Numbered from the stretch's first letter, positions 11,963 to 24,421 are shown. The stretch is DNA of 64,000 nt from Rhizopus sp. PT2906 (GCA_025529335.1 JAMYHX010000165.1:1-64000), one strand, 5' to 3'. Notes: a model not told the origin generated them from the sequence alone. Translations and numbers: made by a program.

Positions 11963-12569
11963 AGCATACATTCTACTTTACATTCCTCTATCACACTTGA
12001 TGAGAATACCTATAATAACTATCGTAGTTACTAGTATAACAATAATAAATAATCACATTGACCACATTTATCATACTGACAGCATTAATACTCCCTATAA
12101 AACTCACACAAAAAATTAATTTAATAATATTCAGCTCTTCTTAATAAAGAATCTAATTCACAAGTCATCGACTCAATAGCCTTTTTACAATAACAAAGCT
12201 GAATACAACAATATTTGAAGGAGAAAACATGCAGGTTCTGGACAGTTTGAACGGCGAGCTTGCAAAGGTTGGCTCAACTACCAAAAAAAATACTATAATG
12301 ACGATCAAAAGTCTCTCTTTTTGTATTATTTTAATATTAAGTTATATAAGGCTGCACCTGCTGCTGTCGCTGAACCTACAGCACAAAACTGAACTATAAA
12401 ACGCCAAATAAAATAAGCAAAGCTGTCATTTGAGTTTGGCAAAGCTGCCGTTTAAACTTTTGAAAAGCCGACAATATGATTTGCACCATTACACTGTAAA
12501 TGGAATATTTATTCTATTTTGGGTTATCTCCATTATGTCACAGTGATGTATAGTGTCTATATCAAAAAG

Positions 12570-12577
12570 TATAAATA
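12570..12577 (+). promoter_or_regulatory. TATA box
   Basis: TATAAATA lies 45 bases before the start codon of the downstream hydrophilic protein gene and is the only good TATA match there. The position fits a short leader. Confidence 0.45.
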
Positions 12578-12621
12578 CAAGCTATAGGCAAACTCTTTTT
12601 TTATATACATATATTAACAGA

Positions 12622-13438
12622 ATGAACAACACCCAAGATACTCACACTTTACCCAAGCCTGAAGATCACCAAAATATTGAACTTCGACCTCATACCCACT
12701 TACATGAACAAGCTATCAAGGGTCATCATCATCAAAACAACAATACTATCGCTGGCCCTAACGGAATTCAAGAAGGCATTGTCAATCAGGGACTCGCTCC
12801 TGCAGATAATAGCCATTGTAAGTAAATATGGAGAGTATGTATACATGAATCTAATATTAGAATCTATAGTGAAACACCATAATCCTAATAACCAATTAGA
12901 AAACAATGACAACCACACTCATCAACGTATTGATACTGCTGCAGATACTATTCATCCTCTACAGGAAACAGCTAATGATCCTAACACCTTATCTAATGAG
13001 CAACAACCAAATACCCATCATGAAAAAGATGCAGCACTAGGTGGCGCCGGACTTGCGCAAGAGGTGAAGGATCAAAATAATAGCAACTCAAGTAACAACA
13101 AGAAACCAAGTATCTCGTTCAATGAGCCTTCTACTCATGCCTCTATTGTTCAAGATGGAGATGCTGATCGTGTAGACAAAGCAGATCATGAATTATATAG
13201 CAGGGATGCTGCTGCTGGTGCCGGTACTAGAGGTGAAGCAACTGGTACTGCAATGACTGAACATAAGTCAGGTGATAATGAGAAAGGTGATGAAGAAACG
13301 AAGGACAAAGCAAAGCATGCACCAAAACCAAAGAACACAGGAGGCGATGCTCATCATATAGCAGAGCAGGAACCCATGGGCTTAGGAGGACTCACAGGCA
13401 AGCAGCCAGTAGGCGAAATCAACTTTAAGACATTGTAA
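12622..13438 (+). CDS. Hydrophilic Asn/His-rich hypothetical protein
   Basis: Two exons, 12622-12817 and 12870-13438, join in frame (phase 1) to give about 254 residues. The protein has no membrane segment and is dominated by N, H, D, K and G, with His runs (GHHHQNNN) and an Ala/Gly-rich middle. The C-terminus (EPMGLGGLTGKQPVGEINF) is the part most likely to be conserved. The composition recalls disordered stress-type proteins, but I do not recognise a family. A TATA box precedes it, and its stop lies only 72 bases from the stop of the convergent TTC27 gene; an AATAAA at about 13464 serves the 3' end. Confidence 0.75.
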
Positions 13439-13510
13439 ATACACAGTTGTAAATAGCGGGAGAGAAATAAATACTTTTATTATGTCTATAATACAATTTC
13501 TTTGAAAACA

Positions 13511-15925
13511 TTATGCATTTCTAAGATCATTCATACGTTCCTTTAAACGTTCATAAGATGGTGTATCTTCAAAGATATCCTTGACTTTGCCCATTAAGCC
13601 TTTGAGGATAAGACGAGCCTGATAACGCCAATCGGAACAGACAGGAGCACCATCTTGGGTTTTATCACCCAGGTTTTCATACATATCTACGGTTTCAAGT
13701 GCAACCGTTGTAACGTCTTCAAATACACTTTCTTCAGTCTCAATGCGAGGATCATGCATGACAGAACGGTATGCCTTCACAGACGTGTCAAGGGCGTCCG
13801 TATACCGTTTTTGCCATAAATAAAACTTGGCACAGATCATCCAAATATCCGGTGAGTTTGTAATCCTGCTCAGGATGACGTCCTCCAGTAGGCGCTGAAC
13901 ATGGACCGACAGACGCGCACCATCTCGATCATGAGGGTCTTTCCAGTTTTGAACAACGCTTTCGACAATCATACGAAGCACACCGACATCAACAGCACCA
14001 TCACGTACCTTGTCCCATCGAAGTTCAACCACACGCTGCATGGCGTAAATGGCATCTGCAAATTGGCCAATATCAATCGAGACAAACAACAAGTTCTGCC
14101 ACATTCTCCAATCATCAAACTTGATTTTGGTAGCGCGCTTCAGTGCCAAGAAGGCGTCTGGCTTTTTATCCGTCTTGACGTAGATGCTAGCCAAGTTGTT
14201 CCATGCCTCTGCATTTTCGTCATCCAAAAGAGTCACACGGTGAAAGGCACGGATACCCACGTCCCACTTTTCGACCACCATAGCGGCACAACCAAGGATG
14301 TACCAGGAACCTTCAAAGAGTGGATTGATCTCAAGTGCCTTTTGATAGTACTCGATCGCGGCTTCATAGTTTTGTTGCTTGAATTCATAGGAGCCTAAGC
14401 TACGCATAGCACGGGCATAGCGATGGTTGGAAATCTCCCATGATTTTTTCCAATGAGCTGGTTCAAGTTCGAGGTCACCAAGAATACACCAGTACTTGGG
14501 CGAGTTGGGATTTTCCTTCATGAGTCGCTCTAATACATTCTTTGCCTTTTGTGGTTGCTCCATCATTTGATAGCATGAAATCACATCCTCCCACATCTCA
14601 AGTCTTTCAAATATTTCAACGGCTGAGCGAAGGACACCTAATGAGACAAAACGACGGGCCAGTTCACGTTCCATTTCCCATTTACTAGGCAACAGCAAGT
14701 CATAAAAGTAAGCCAATCGTTCTTCCACCTTGGAGTCTTCTACCTTGATTTGGTCAACGAGCGCCTGTAGCTGAAGGGCAGAACGCTCGACCGTACGACC
14801 CTTATTAGATTCAAGACGAGAACGTAGCAGGAGACCCATGGTATGTACCATCCAGTTATTGGCATTCTCAAGCACACGGGTAACGTAAGGAAGCATCTGT
14901 TCGGTCGTGATACCATGGTCAGGGTTGGTGTTTTTGACGTTTAAGCAAAATGCAAGTAAAAGACATTGATCGATGATGTTCAAGTTACCATGACGTTGGT
15001 CACTTTCTTTCTTGTTCTGTTCATTTTCTGCAAAGTTGATTTTTTCCAAAATCGTATCGTCATTTAGGTCTAATGTCTCTGGCTTGGCTGCATCCTCGTC
15101 TACCTTTTCTTCTCTTTTGCTTTCCGCTAAAACAACCAGTTGAGAGACGTCAAATGTCTGAAATTTCGTACGACGGCCCAAGGCACCTGTCAGGGACCAG
15201 ACAAAACCAGACTCCTTTTGTGCTGACTCCATTCTTTGCAGGGCTTCTTTATCCTGACCATAATAGTTGTGAATCAAACCTGCTTCCAACTGCTGACGCA
15301 CTTTGAGAGCACTGCTAGATTCTTTGTAGTCTTCAATCGCTTTGGCACTTTTGTCTTCCAACATGGATAACTCGGCTTGAAGTGTACCCGTGTGTTCATC
15401 CAGGAGCTGTTGTTGAATAAAAGCAGCGCGCATGGACCACAGAGAGCCAGTCAAGGTATCTTGGCATACATTTGAAAGTAACACACGAGCAACGGCCAAT
15501 AGTCCAAGTTGCTGAGTCAGATGATATACTTCTTCACTGTCAACTGAAAGGGACTGAAGACATGCCTCGTGTATCTCTGCTTCAAGTTGTTCGTCCTTTT
15601 GGCTGCAGAATAGCTCAGAAATGGTAAAGGAAGGTATGGGACCTGTCCAGTTGATTTGTACAAACGTGTTGAGACAAGCAATACCAGTGACCAGTACTTG
15701 AAATCGCACAGATTCGTCTTGGATATTTAAATTAGAAAGCTTGTCATTGACCCATTGTTGAATGTCATTAAAGGTGCTGCCTTGAGCATTTTGGAAGAGG
15801 ATGCTGTTCTTTATTATTTTTATATATTCGCCCTTTTGAATATCGGATATGAATGAAGTGTAGTTATCGTTCAAAGGGTATTCAGTCCCAAGGACGAGAC
15901 ACTCTTCAGCTTTATAAAAGGACAT
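13511..15925 (-). CDS. EMW1: TPR protein, TTC27/EMW1 homologue
   Basis: A single uninterrupted exon encodes 804 residues from MSFYKAEECL. An in-frame extension upstream to 15997 uses GTG and is not needed. The C-terminal half is a run of tetratricopeptide repeats, with clear units YARAMRSLGSYEFKQQNYEA, NPLFEGSWYILGCAAMVVEK and AEAWNNLASIYVKTDKKPDA. The preceding segment, ARRFVSLGVLRSAVEIFERL, is characteristic of the TTC27/Emw1 family. Yeast Emw1 is essential and needed for cell wall integrity; the molecular role is poorly defined. It is the longest intronless gene in the window. Confidence 0.92.
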   Translation of the reverse strand: MSFYKAEECLVLGTEYPLNDNYTSFISDIQKGEYIKIIKNSILFQNAQGSTFNDIQQWVNDKLSNLNIQDESVRFQVLVTGIACLNTFVQINWTGPIPSFTISELFCSQKDEQLEAEIHEACLQSLSVDSEEVYHLTQQLGLLAVARVLLSNVCQDTLTGSLWSMRAAFIQQQLLDEHTGTLQAELSMLEDKSAKAIEDYKESSSALKVRQQLEAGLIHNYYGQDKEALQRMESAQKESGFVWSLTGALGRRTKFQTFDVSQLVVLAESKREEKVDEDAAKPETLDLNDDTILEKINFAENEQNKKESDQRHGNLNIIDQCLLLAFCLNVKNTNPDHGITTEQMLPYVTRVLENANNWMVHTMGLLLRSRLESNKGRTVERSALQLQALVDQIKVEDSKVEERLAYFYDLLLPSKWEMERELARRFVSLGVLRSAVEIFERLEMWEDVISCYQMMEQPQKAKNVLERLMKENPNSPKYWCILGDLELEPAHWKKSWEISNHRYARAMRSLGSYEFKQQNYEAAIEYYQKALEINPLFEGSWYILGCAAMVVEKWDVGIRAFHRVTLLDDENAEAWNNLASIYVKTDKKPDAFLALKRATKIKFDDWRMWQNLLFVSIDIGQFADAIYAMQRVVELRWDKVRDGAVDVGVLRMIVESVVQNWKDPHDRDGARLSVHVQRLLEDVILSRITNSPDIWMICAKFYLWQKRYTDALDTSVKAYRSVMHDPRIETEESVFEDVTTVALETVDMYENLGDKTQDGAPVCSDWRYQARLILKGLMGKVKDIFEDTPSYERLKERMNDLRNA

Positions 15926-16373
15926 GAGGCTGAAAGAAAAGAGAGGGAACTGTTCTTTTTTTTCTTTGCATATATATGTCAAAAAGGAGGGGAACACAAG
16001 CCACAGTGGTTTAATTTGTAAGCTGATTGTTCAAAGACTTTTATGGAAAAAATATTTGACTTGCAGACAAAGAAAAAGGGTGGAGTTTCTCTCGTTTTCT
16101 CTTTTTCTTTTTTTTTAAAAAAAAAAAGATAAAATATGAGCGGTTATAACTAAAAAAAAATACATTTGAAAAGCTCTTGTTCCCTCCTTTAAAAAGCACT
16201 ACCTTGCCTTAATGACAAAGAAAAACTAGTGTATGTCAGGAAAATGCTGTACGTTTATTTCATTCGGAGACTGTATTCAACAAAGACGGACAAGCTGTGA
16301 CTTGTAAAAGGTGATCTTTTTATATAAAAAGTGAGGAAAGAAAGAAAAAAAGGGATAACTGTTTCTTTTCTAC
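15926..16373. promoter_or_regulatory. Divergent promoter region TTC27/IMA1
   Basis: The 448 bases between the two start codons hold a palindromic T9A11 tract near 16108-16129 and TATA-like tttatataaaaa at 16317-16330 on the IMA1 side. No gene is visible. Confidence 0.5.
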
Positions 16374-18166
16374 ATGTCAACTTTTTACTTGTATACCATT
16401 TTATTTATTCTCATCATGTCAGTTTTTTATTACAGTCCATATAAGCTCATATCCTATTTATTTAAAAACGCACAACGCATAAGAGTAAATTGTTGGTACT
16501 GTAACACGGATGCCATCCTAGACTTGAGTTCAGGCGAATCAGCCAAATATTGGGTATGTCAAAGGTGTGAAAGTGAGAATTTTAGAGATGAGGTAATAAT
16601 AATAATAATAATAATAATCATATCCATCCTATTTTCTAATAATCATCAAAGCAAGGACAAGTGATGGACCCCATTGTTCCTTCAAAATGCACGGAACCAC
16701 CAAAAAGTAAGGGGAGCATATTGTTACATTACAAGCTTATTGATGATTTTTTATATAGTAACGACCTATAGACCCTATATACCAGATCCAAACAAACCAA
16801 CACTTTGCAATGAATGTCAAAAGGCTCAGGCACTCATATTATATCTATCAGAAGGATTTATTCCAGATGATGAAAATGTAAGACTTGATATTAGCCTGTG
16901 TCCTTGTTCTGATATACAGTTGTCAATTAGGAATTTGATTATAAAGAAAGATGTCAGCAGTATTTGTCACATAAAAGATACCTTGATGATAGATATGATC
17001 TATGCCAAGAATGTCATGATGAAGTTGCAGCGTACCTTGAGCAACAGACCAAGCAATTTGGACCAGCAAGACTATACGAGCCAAACGAAGACGCCATCCC
17101 ACCTCCAGAACCACAAGATACGTTCATGGTCAAAGAGTGCAACCGTAATAGATCAATGGCCAAATTCAAGCTACAACGGCTGTTTTGGATATCGATGCAT
17201 GCATTCACTCTACTATACCTTTATTACGGTAAAATAGCATGTCGTTGTTGTTTTTCATTCGTGCTAATGAGAATATATACTTTTGTTAGTCACTTGTTAT
17301 CCAGCAGCAATCACAGATCATAACCCATTTTCTATCAGCATAAAGAGTTACATTACTCAAGCATATCACGCCTATAAAGAAGCAAATGCCTGGAATGAAT
17401 GCATTTGGCTATTCATCGACTACATCAGGAGCATTATCCCAAGGTACTACAACTTCCACCGCGCTCTCTTTGTTTGTTCGCTAGGAGAACGCTTTCACGA
17501 GGGCGATTGTACTCGTATTGATATCCCTAATGGCGGCACTGAGTTCTTCCTGTACCATTTAGCCTCATATTACGGAGTAACATGGCATGTGTTTCTGTAT
17601 ACGGCCTTTTGGGAAACACACCGTTATCACTACTGGAAGCTCTATTCGGCAAGTTCAATTTATATACTATAACCTATGTTTTGGCTAACGTCTCGTTTAG
17701 TTTGCTCAACATGTCTTATTCTTGTTTAGAACTTCTCTCTTCTTTTATCCACCAACTTACATTTTACATAAACCAACATATTGTATCGCTGTCTACTTGG
17801 CTGTAAGTTAATCATACAATTGTCTCGTCATGCTGAACTAATGAATATATGTAGGTACTGTTTATACCATTCTTCATTATTAGAATTCGAAAAGGATACG
17901 AATATTTCTTTACACCAGTGAACGTTAGAAGGTATCCCTCCAATGAGCCATACAATTTACTTCAAAGACAAGTAAGCTTAGACACATCTGATTTAAAGAT
18001 AAGGCGAAGAAGAAAGACGGATCAAGTAAAAGAAAAAGAAAGTGTGTTTGATGACAAGCCCAAGAGAACTGATATGGACATGTTACGTTTAAATATGCGT
18101 TTTAATTATTTGAGAATAGACGAGAAAAAGGAAAGAAAAGAAGTTAGATTCAATGATCTCTTTTAA
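16374..18166 (+). CDS. Inner nuclear membrane protein, IMA1/TMEM201 (NET5) type
   Basis: The N-terminal domain is well resolved over exons 16374-16592, 16652-16706, 16759-16877 and 16931-17228. It begins with a membrane segment and then carries the paired-cysteine zinc ribbons typical of Ima1_N: NCWYCNTDAIL, YWVCQRCESEN, TLCNECQKAQ and DLCQECHDEV. The stretch FKLQRLFWISMHAFTLLYLYY is the next membrane helix. After a splice near 17290 the reading is uncertain: several frames encode hydrophobic helices between 17.3 and 17.85 kb, and I could not choose the exon edges. The last exon clearly runs from about 17855 to 18166 (FIPFFIIRIRKGYEYFF onward) with a basic tail. Members link the nuclear envelope to chromatin or cytoskeleton. 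Confidence 0.85.
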
Positions 18167-18690
18167 AAATAAAGTTTTTATTGTATCTTGAATGCCAAAC
18201 CCGCTAGTCTTCATCGTCCATATGATATTCATATAACACTCAACTAGTGAAGCACACACGTGTAGTTTAACTACAAATCACTACGTTGAACAGTACTTGT
18301 TTGGACTATGGACCAAAAAATTGATCAATAGGGGGTTTAGCTCAGAGTAAAACGTATCTATGCGCCTCTATCAATGATCAACTTGTCAATTTATAATGAT
18401 ATAAAAGCACCTTTTAATTCAGGGTATTTGTCCTAACTGACTACAGAATTCCTCCCTTTTTAGAAACTGGGTATAATGTTCATAGTTCCTCGTCTCATAA
18501 AAGGTATCACCCAACAGGAGGGACGGAGTGACTACACTTGAAGCTCTTGTGACTTGTTTTATTCTACCCAACTTTTTTTGAGGCAAAGAAAAAAAAAAGG
18601 TTCTTTTTTTGTAAAAAATACTTTTTTGTACATACATCATGGGAAGGTAAAATAATATAAAAGAGATCAATAAGGGGAATGAATATTAAT
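18167..18690. other. Intergenic, IMA1 3' side and BUD20 promoter
   Basis: About 520 bases with no convincing gene. A sequence at 18331-18345 (gggggtttagctcag) resembles the 5' half of a tRNA but lacks the 3' half. Poly-A/T tracts at 18590-18620 precede BUD20. Confidence 0.5.
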
Positions 18691-19186
18691 ATGACTAGAC
18701 TTCGCCGTAAGAGAACACATCACAGCATCCGAGACAATTACCGTAAACAGCGTACTCGTGCTTATACAAGAGATCTTGATCAGATCCATGACGATTTAAA
18801 ACCTGAAAACTATGAAAAAATGAAGCATCAAGAAGTGGATACCGACTTACCAGGACTTGGACAGCATTATTGCGTAGAGTGTGCGTAAGTATTTGTTCAT
18901 GGTGTTTTTGCTTGATGACAGACCTTTTTCTTTCTATAGACGTCATTTCATTTCAGATTCCCATTTACAAGAGCATTTAAAGAGTAAATTACATAAAAGA
19001 AGACTCAAGAAATTAGAAGAAGAACCATATACACAAGAAGAGGTAATATAATAAAGAAACGTATGTACGCTGGTATTGATGTTGGTCAACTAGGCTGATC
19101 GGGCAGCAGGTATTGGTAAGCCTGATAATGGTAAACGAGGAGGTAGATTAAGAATGACAGATGATGATGTGACAATGGAAGAGTAA
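18691..19186 (+). CDS. BUD20: Ribosome biogenesis zinc-finger protein BUD20/ZNF593
   Basis: Three exons (18691-18884, 18940-19042, 19094-19186) give 129 residues. The order is that of Bud20: basic start (TRLRRKRTHH), RTRDLDQIH-type segment (YTRDLDQIHDDL), PGLGQHYCVECARHF with a single C2H2 finger ending HLKSKLHKRR, then PYTQEEADRAAG. Bud20 is a nuclear export and maturation factor for pre-60S ribosomal subunits. An alternative upstream ATG at 18679 would add four residues; the later one matches family length better. Confidence 0.93.
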
Positions 19187-19276
19187 CAACAGGATCAATA
19201 ATAATGCATTTGTTTTTTCTCTTTTTTTTTATATATATAAATATTATTCATTCATTTCTGTGTGCAAACAAGAGCT

Positions 19277-20242
19277 TTATTTTTGTGGATAATTCAATAG
19301 TCTGCCTCCTTGATTGACGTATTCTTCTAAATAATATTTAAAGCTATTAAACACTTCTTCAGATGTAGTATCTCTTGCATAACAATCTACAAATTTGCCT
19401 TCTGGATCCATCAAATAAAGAAAGATGGAGTGATCGACGAGGTAATCGTCCTCTGGCTTTGCATTAGGTGGTGTGTATGAATAGACTCTAAATGATCTTG
19501 CTACTCTTTTCAATTCATCTTTATCACCTGTAAATCCAATCAGGTCTGGATGAAAGTCCTTGACGTACTCTTTGACAGCTTCAGCTGTATCTCGTAATGG
19601 ATCACATGTGATGAATACAGGTACAAGTACGTCCTCTCCTATCTCTTGCTTGACCTTGTCTGTTACTTCAGCCATTTTATCCAATTCTTCAGGGCAGATG
19701 TCAGGGCAGTGTGTAAATCCAAAATAGACCATGTAATAACGTCCTTTGAAATCATCTGAGCTAGTTACTTTATCTTCATTGACATTATAAAGTTTAAAAG
19801 GACTGCCAATATTCGGTCGACCAAAGCTTTTAATCTTTTCTCTCTCTCGCTTTTCACCTTTTGTCAATAGTTATGTTTTTGCTTTATATATAAAATAGGT
19901 TGACCTACTTACGCATGAGTCGTAATTTTTCTTTTTCTTGTCTAAAATAGACTACCAGTCCAACAGCTGTGGCGCCTAACACAACAGCAGATTTCCAAGT
20001 AAACATCTAATTGAATAGCCAGTCAATTCCCTCTCTGTATCTATATCATATAAACAAACACATACCTTGGGTTGAGGTGGAGGTGTTTGTTGTGTTGCAT
20101 AAAAACGTTTATAATGTAGTCTAGTTGTACTGCGTGTACATGATGTAGCAGGCTATAATAAACATAAGTTTCTCCTTTATTAAAAATAACAACTATTTAC
20201 TTTTACATAACACCTTGTTGTTAACCTTGACAAGAATGACAT
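19277..20242 (-). CDS. SCO1: Mitochondrial copper chaperone SCO1
   Basis: Exons 20242-20207, 20152-20066, 20006-19913 and 19857-19277 join in frame to 265 residues. The first two exons encode an Arg/Ser/Thr-rich mitochondrial presequence, and the third a single membrane helix (SAVVLGATAVGLVVYF). The thioredoxin-like domain has the copper ligands CPDIC and the distal His in VDHSIFLYLMDPEG. SCO1 delivers copper to the CuA site of cytochrome c oxidase in the inner membrane. The first exon is only 36 nt. The gene converges on BUD20, with 90 bases between stops. Confidence 0.95.
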
Positions 20243-20682
20243 TCAGGAAAAAAAAGAAAGTAATGAACGCCCTTGTCAAAAGGAAAAAAAAAAAAGTACT
20301 ATCGGAGTTGTAGTCACTCGGATAAATTCAACACTCTTATTTTATGACCACACCTTAAAGACATCCTTAATCATCAATCCAAGCTACACTTTATATATAT
20401 TTCTACTGCATCCCCTTATAAATCACACAATAGCCATAGATGGGCCGAGATAAAGTGTTACAGAATAAATCCCAGTAGCCAATCAGATATTCAAGCGGCA
20501 CAAAACTGGGAAGGTCTAGCATTTGGTGAAAAAAGGATAGGAACCAAGCTTTTTTTCTTTGTTTTCTTTTTTCTCTTATTCTTTTTAAATATACTTTTTT
20601 CTCTTTTTTCTCTTTTTATATTTAAGTAGCTTGACTGATTATTACATTTAAATAAAGAGGAAAGAAAAAAAAAATAAAGAGA
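20243..20682. promoter_or_regulatory. Divergent promoter region SCO1/SSK1
   Basis: The 440 bases between start codons are rich in pyrimidine runs (ttttttctttgttttctttttt) on the SSK1 side. A TATA-like tttatatttaag lies about 65 bases before the SSK1 ATG. No transcribed gene is visible. Confidence 0.45.
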
Positions 20683-23600
20683 ATGAACTTGAACGAAAAG
20701 CTGAGTGATCAGTCAAACGATATTCAAAATAAAGAAAAACAACAACCTGTTCGACCCCAGCTCAGTTATCTAAGAACAGCGTGGACCTCATCAGAAATAT
20801 ACAGAGCAACATTAAAGACACTTGAACCTGACCAACAAGAGGATCCATTGACATCAAGAGATGATGCTACTTTTAAATTACAACTACCACGCATTTCAAT
20901 ACCTGAAGACACTGACCAGGATGAGATTGTTGGACAAGTATTCCAAATGATTCTTGTTGCTAATGTCTTGTGTTGGTGTGAATCTATACTGACCACAGTC
21001 ATTGTCCTTTATACAACAGATGACTGGTGGAGACATGCCATCTTACCTGTCTATATTGTTTGGTGGAGTATCATGATACTTGTACTACAACACAATACGG
21101 AATATGTATACCAATATATCAATTGGACACAATCAAGCACAGTCATCATGGCTGCTAGTCACTCCGTTATGCTTCATAACCCATACTATGTACTCGCGTT
21201 CTTGCCTTGGGTATCCTTCTTGTTATACATGTTTGCCAGACGCATCTTGATCGCACATGAAACAAGTTCCAAACGACTAAAACAACATTTACAATCAGAA
21301 CAAGAAAAGATACAAACCAAAATAGACGAAACGATGAATGAGTATAGGGATCATCAATTGACGTTTATGAAAACTGTGTCTCAAGAAATACAAGATGTTG
21401 CCCTTATGGTCATCACCACGCTAGAGCAATTCTCACCTACCGCTATCCTATTCAACACACATGAGTTGCTAAGTGCATGCTCTTTGGCGATACCAACAGC
21501 TAGTGTCTTTGCTATCAATACAACCATACGACAAATATGTCACGTTAGCTCTCATTTACACCTGCTGTCTCGTCTAGTGTGGCAAGCTTGGCCGCGCATG
21601 AATAGCAACCTGATAGATAATACATTACCTGAGCTTGTAACGAACGAATTCGATATAGGCGAGTTATTACAAAACATTGGTGACGCCATGGCAGGTGTGG
21701 CAGCCAAATTGGATGTTGAATTTGTAATTTATCATTGCGAGAACAGTCTTCATCATACAATGGTCATTGGTGATGAAGGTGCTATCCGACATGCATTAAT
21801 CAATGTAAGATTTAATACGCTTTTAATGAATACAAAATTCATATGACTTTGATATATAGCACCTGCGTAATATACTCGAATGCTGTACTCCTGGTGCTTG
21901 CATTGAGGTTGGACTTAACGTGGCGACCATCACAGATTCAGACAACCTGACCATCACCTTCCAGGTCACTCACACAGCTTCACCTGCTATTCGTAATTCC
22001 AGTGCTGCACTATTACCCAATGCCAACCTGACTGCACAGCTCTTATCCTATATTCATGCGACAACGACCGTTGAGACGCACAAAAACCAAACAAGATTTG
22101 AATTTGCATTTGAACTTGAAAGCGGACGTGAAGAAAACCGAAAACTGTTTATCAGCAAGGAAACATTACTATTGAAAAACCATTATGCAAACATCAAGTT
22201 TTCGAACGAGCCTAGCCTGAAGGAACTCACAAAGTTTATCGGCAATTTGAAGGGACTCAAGATTGTTCTGCATGCACGTGAAAAGAGCAGTTTTGCCAAA
22301 CACCTTACGGGTTGTCTGGCGAGCTGGAACACAGATATCAGCCATGTTCCTGTCGTTCAGCGTCCTCAGTTTCAGCAACATGATGACACAGGATCAGAAA
22401 CCGACGTCTCGACCACCTCTTCTACTGCATCCGTCATGGCAGCTCGAAGCAACACCAGTGCGGCGACAACGCCTCCTGTACCTTCACCAGCGATTGAAGA
22501 AGAACACATTCACTCTATTCCTCCTTCCTTCATCTTGATTGATGACGACGTTCTCACACTAGAAGGTAAGCTGAACGAATTCCGTGCTCAGCCACCAGCA
22601 TCGGCCAATGTCTTACATGTCAAACGACACCATCAGCACAAGAAATCGAACCTGTACCAAAACTTTTTCCACCAAGGCACTACCGCCATCATCCATTTCA
22701 CCTCACTTTCCAACTACAAGGCGGTTCGAGATACCATCCAGTGCTTCACGTTCTTGCCGAACCGTGATCCCTTTTCGATGCCTCGCGTCGTCGTCGTGCC
22801 CAAACCTGCTGGTCCGCGTCGGTTCTTAACGGCTCTGCATACCGCATGGAACAATGCAGTGGTCGAACCTCACTTTTCGGCCATTGCGACGTCGCCCTCG
22901 AGCCCCGTGCCTCCGATCGTCTCGTTGTTGGTTCAGAGGGAGCTGGCTGCGAATAGTCCCAACTCGAATTCTGCAGTGACGTCGCCTAGTCAAGAGGGTA
23001 ATAACAGGTCATCCCCTGGTGCTGCCAATGATGCTTCGAGTACGACGACGCGTCGTAGACCCTTGAGTGGCATATTTAGTCCATCGAGCGATAACAACAG
23101 TCATTACTTTGCAGCTCATCATCATCAGCAACAACAACAACAACAACAACAACAACAGACGGCGAACTCACCTCGACGTAAATCCAATACGGATCAGCCT
23201 ATGGACTACTTGACGGTCAAGTCGACTGGGTCGCCCAACAATCCAAACTTATCACCATGTGAGGTTGTGACAAATGTAGCAGGAGACATGTGTGATCAGA
23301 AAGCAAGTTCGCCTAATGCCTCCCCTGCAGTGCAAGAACAAAAGGACGACGAGGTCAAGGAAAAAAAGATGTCGAGGGCCATGTCCAACTTTAAATTGCA
23401 CAAGAAAAAGAAGAAGGATAAAAGAACGCCATTTGGTAACGTCGTCAGTCCTCCAATTAATGTGTTGATTGTAGAAGGTAAAACTTCATATATACATATC
23501 TGATGTGTAACCATGTACTCTTTGATAGACAATATCATCAATCAAGCCATCTTGTCTGTATGGATGAAAAAGCACCAGATCAAATTTTCAGTGGCCAGTA

Positions 23601-24421
23601 ATGGATTAGAGGCAGTAGACAAGTGGAAGAGTGGCAAGTTCCATCTGATCTTGATGGACATTCAGTTACCGGTGATGAACGGTATCGAAGCAACCAAGAC
23701 GATTCGTTCGATTGAAAAGGAACAGAAGATTGGTGTCTTGCCCATGTCTTCCTCCTTTTTACGACAGCAACAGGCAGTGGCAGCAGCAGCAGCAAATACG
23801 ATTATGAATGAACAACAAGAGGAGGACTTACCGCCGATGTTGAGCGAAGAGGACAAGCGTGTGACACCTTCCATATTCCGGTCACCAGTGATTATCGTTG
23901 CTCTGACAGCCTCGTCATTGGAGTCTGATCGTCACGCGGCGCTTGCTGCCGGATGTAATGATTTCTTGACAAAGCCGGTGAGCCTGGAATGGCTTGAAAA
24001 GAAGATCATCGAGTGGGGATGTATGCAGGCACTGATCGATTTCGAAGGGTGGCGACGATGGAAGAAGACGGCTGAACCGAAAAAACCAAGTACGCCCAAG
24101 GTGACGACGCCTACCGTGACGGAGGAAATGGAGGCAGAAAAGAGACGAATTGAGGAGCTCAGTAAGTCGCCTAATCGGACAGGTATCATGCTTCCTGGTG
24201 TGGGTAATCTGGTAAAATCCAGAAGACTGTCTTCAGTCGACCGTTATACATTAAAGGCGTCCAAGAGCGATTCAGATACACAATCTGCAAATCAAATGCA
24301 GTTACGGCCTTCGTCGTCAGCATCCACAGCATCGTCAAGATCAAAGAAAGATTGTGATGAAGATGATAGCAATTCGTTGAAAAAGGCTATAAGGTCCAAG
24401 GGACAGCAAATGTCAATGTAA
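20683..24421 (+). CDS. SSK1: SSK1/Mcs4-type response regulator with degenerate kinase module
   Basis: Exons 20683-21804, 21860-23477 and 23529-24421 give 1210 residues. The N-terminus has hydrophobic helices (about residues 85-190). A coiled segment leads into FMKTVSQEIQDVA, which has the layout of a histidine-kinase H-box (TVSHEIR) but with Gln for the phospho-acceptor His. It is followed by an ATPase-like stretch with GDEGAIRHALIN and HLRNILECC in place of a normal N-box. A long Ser/Pro/Gln-rich linker precedes the receiver domain: PPINVLIVEDNIINQ, phospho-acceptor Asp in LILMDIQLPVMNG, VALTASS and the Lys in FLTKPVS. A charged tail follows. Ssk1 relays osmotic and oxidative phosphorelay signals to the Hog1/Sty1 MAP kinase cascade. 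The receiver keeps all catalytic residues. The second exon boundary splits the Glu-Asp pair of the receiver. Confidence 0.9.

Noticed and set aside
13901..14398. A 165-codon plus-strand frame opposite TTC27
   Set aside because: The minus strand carries clear TPR units through the same bases, so this is antisense shadow.
15926..15997. N-terminal extension of TTC27 to 15997
   Set aside because: It begins with GTG and encodes a Phe/Lys stretch from leader DNA; the ATG at 15925 matches the family start.
18331..18380. tRNA-like 5' half (gggggtttagctcag)
   Set aside because: It resembles an acceptor and D-arm with a partial A box, but no anticodon arm, T-arm or B box (GGTTCGA) follows, so no tRNA can be folded.
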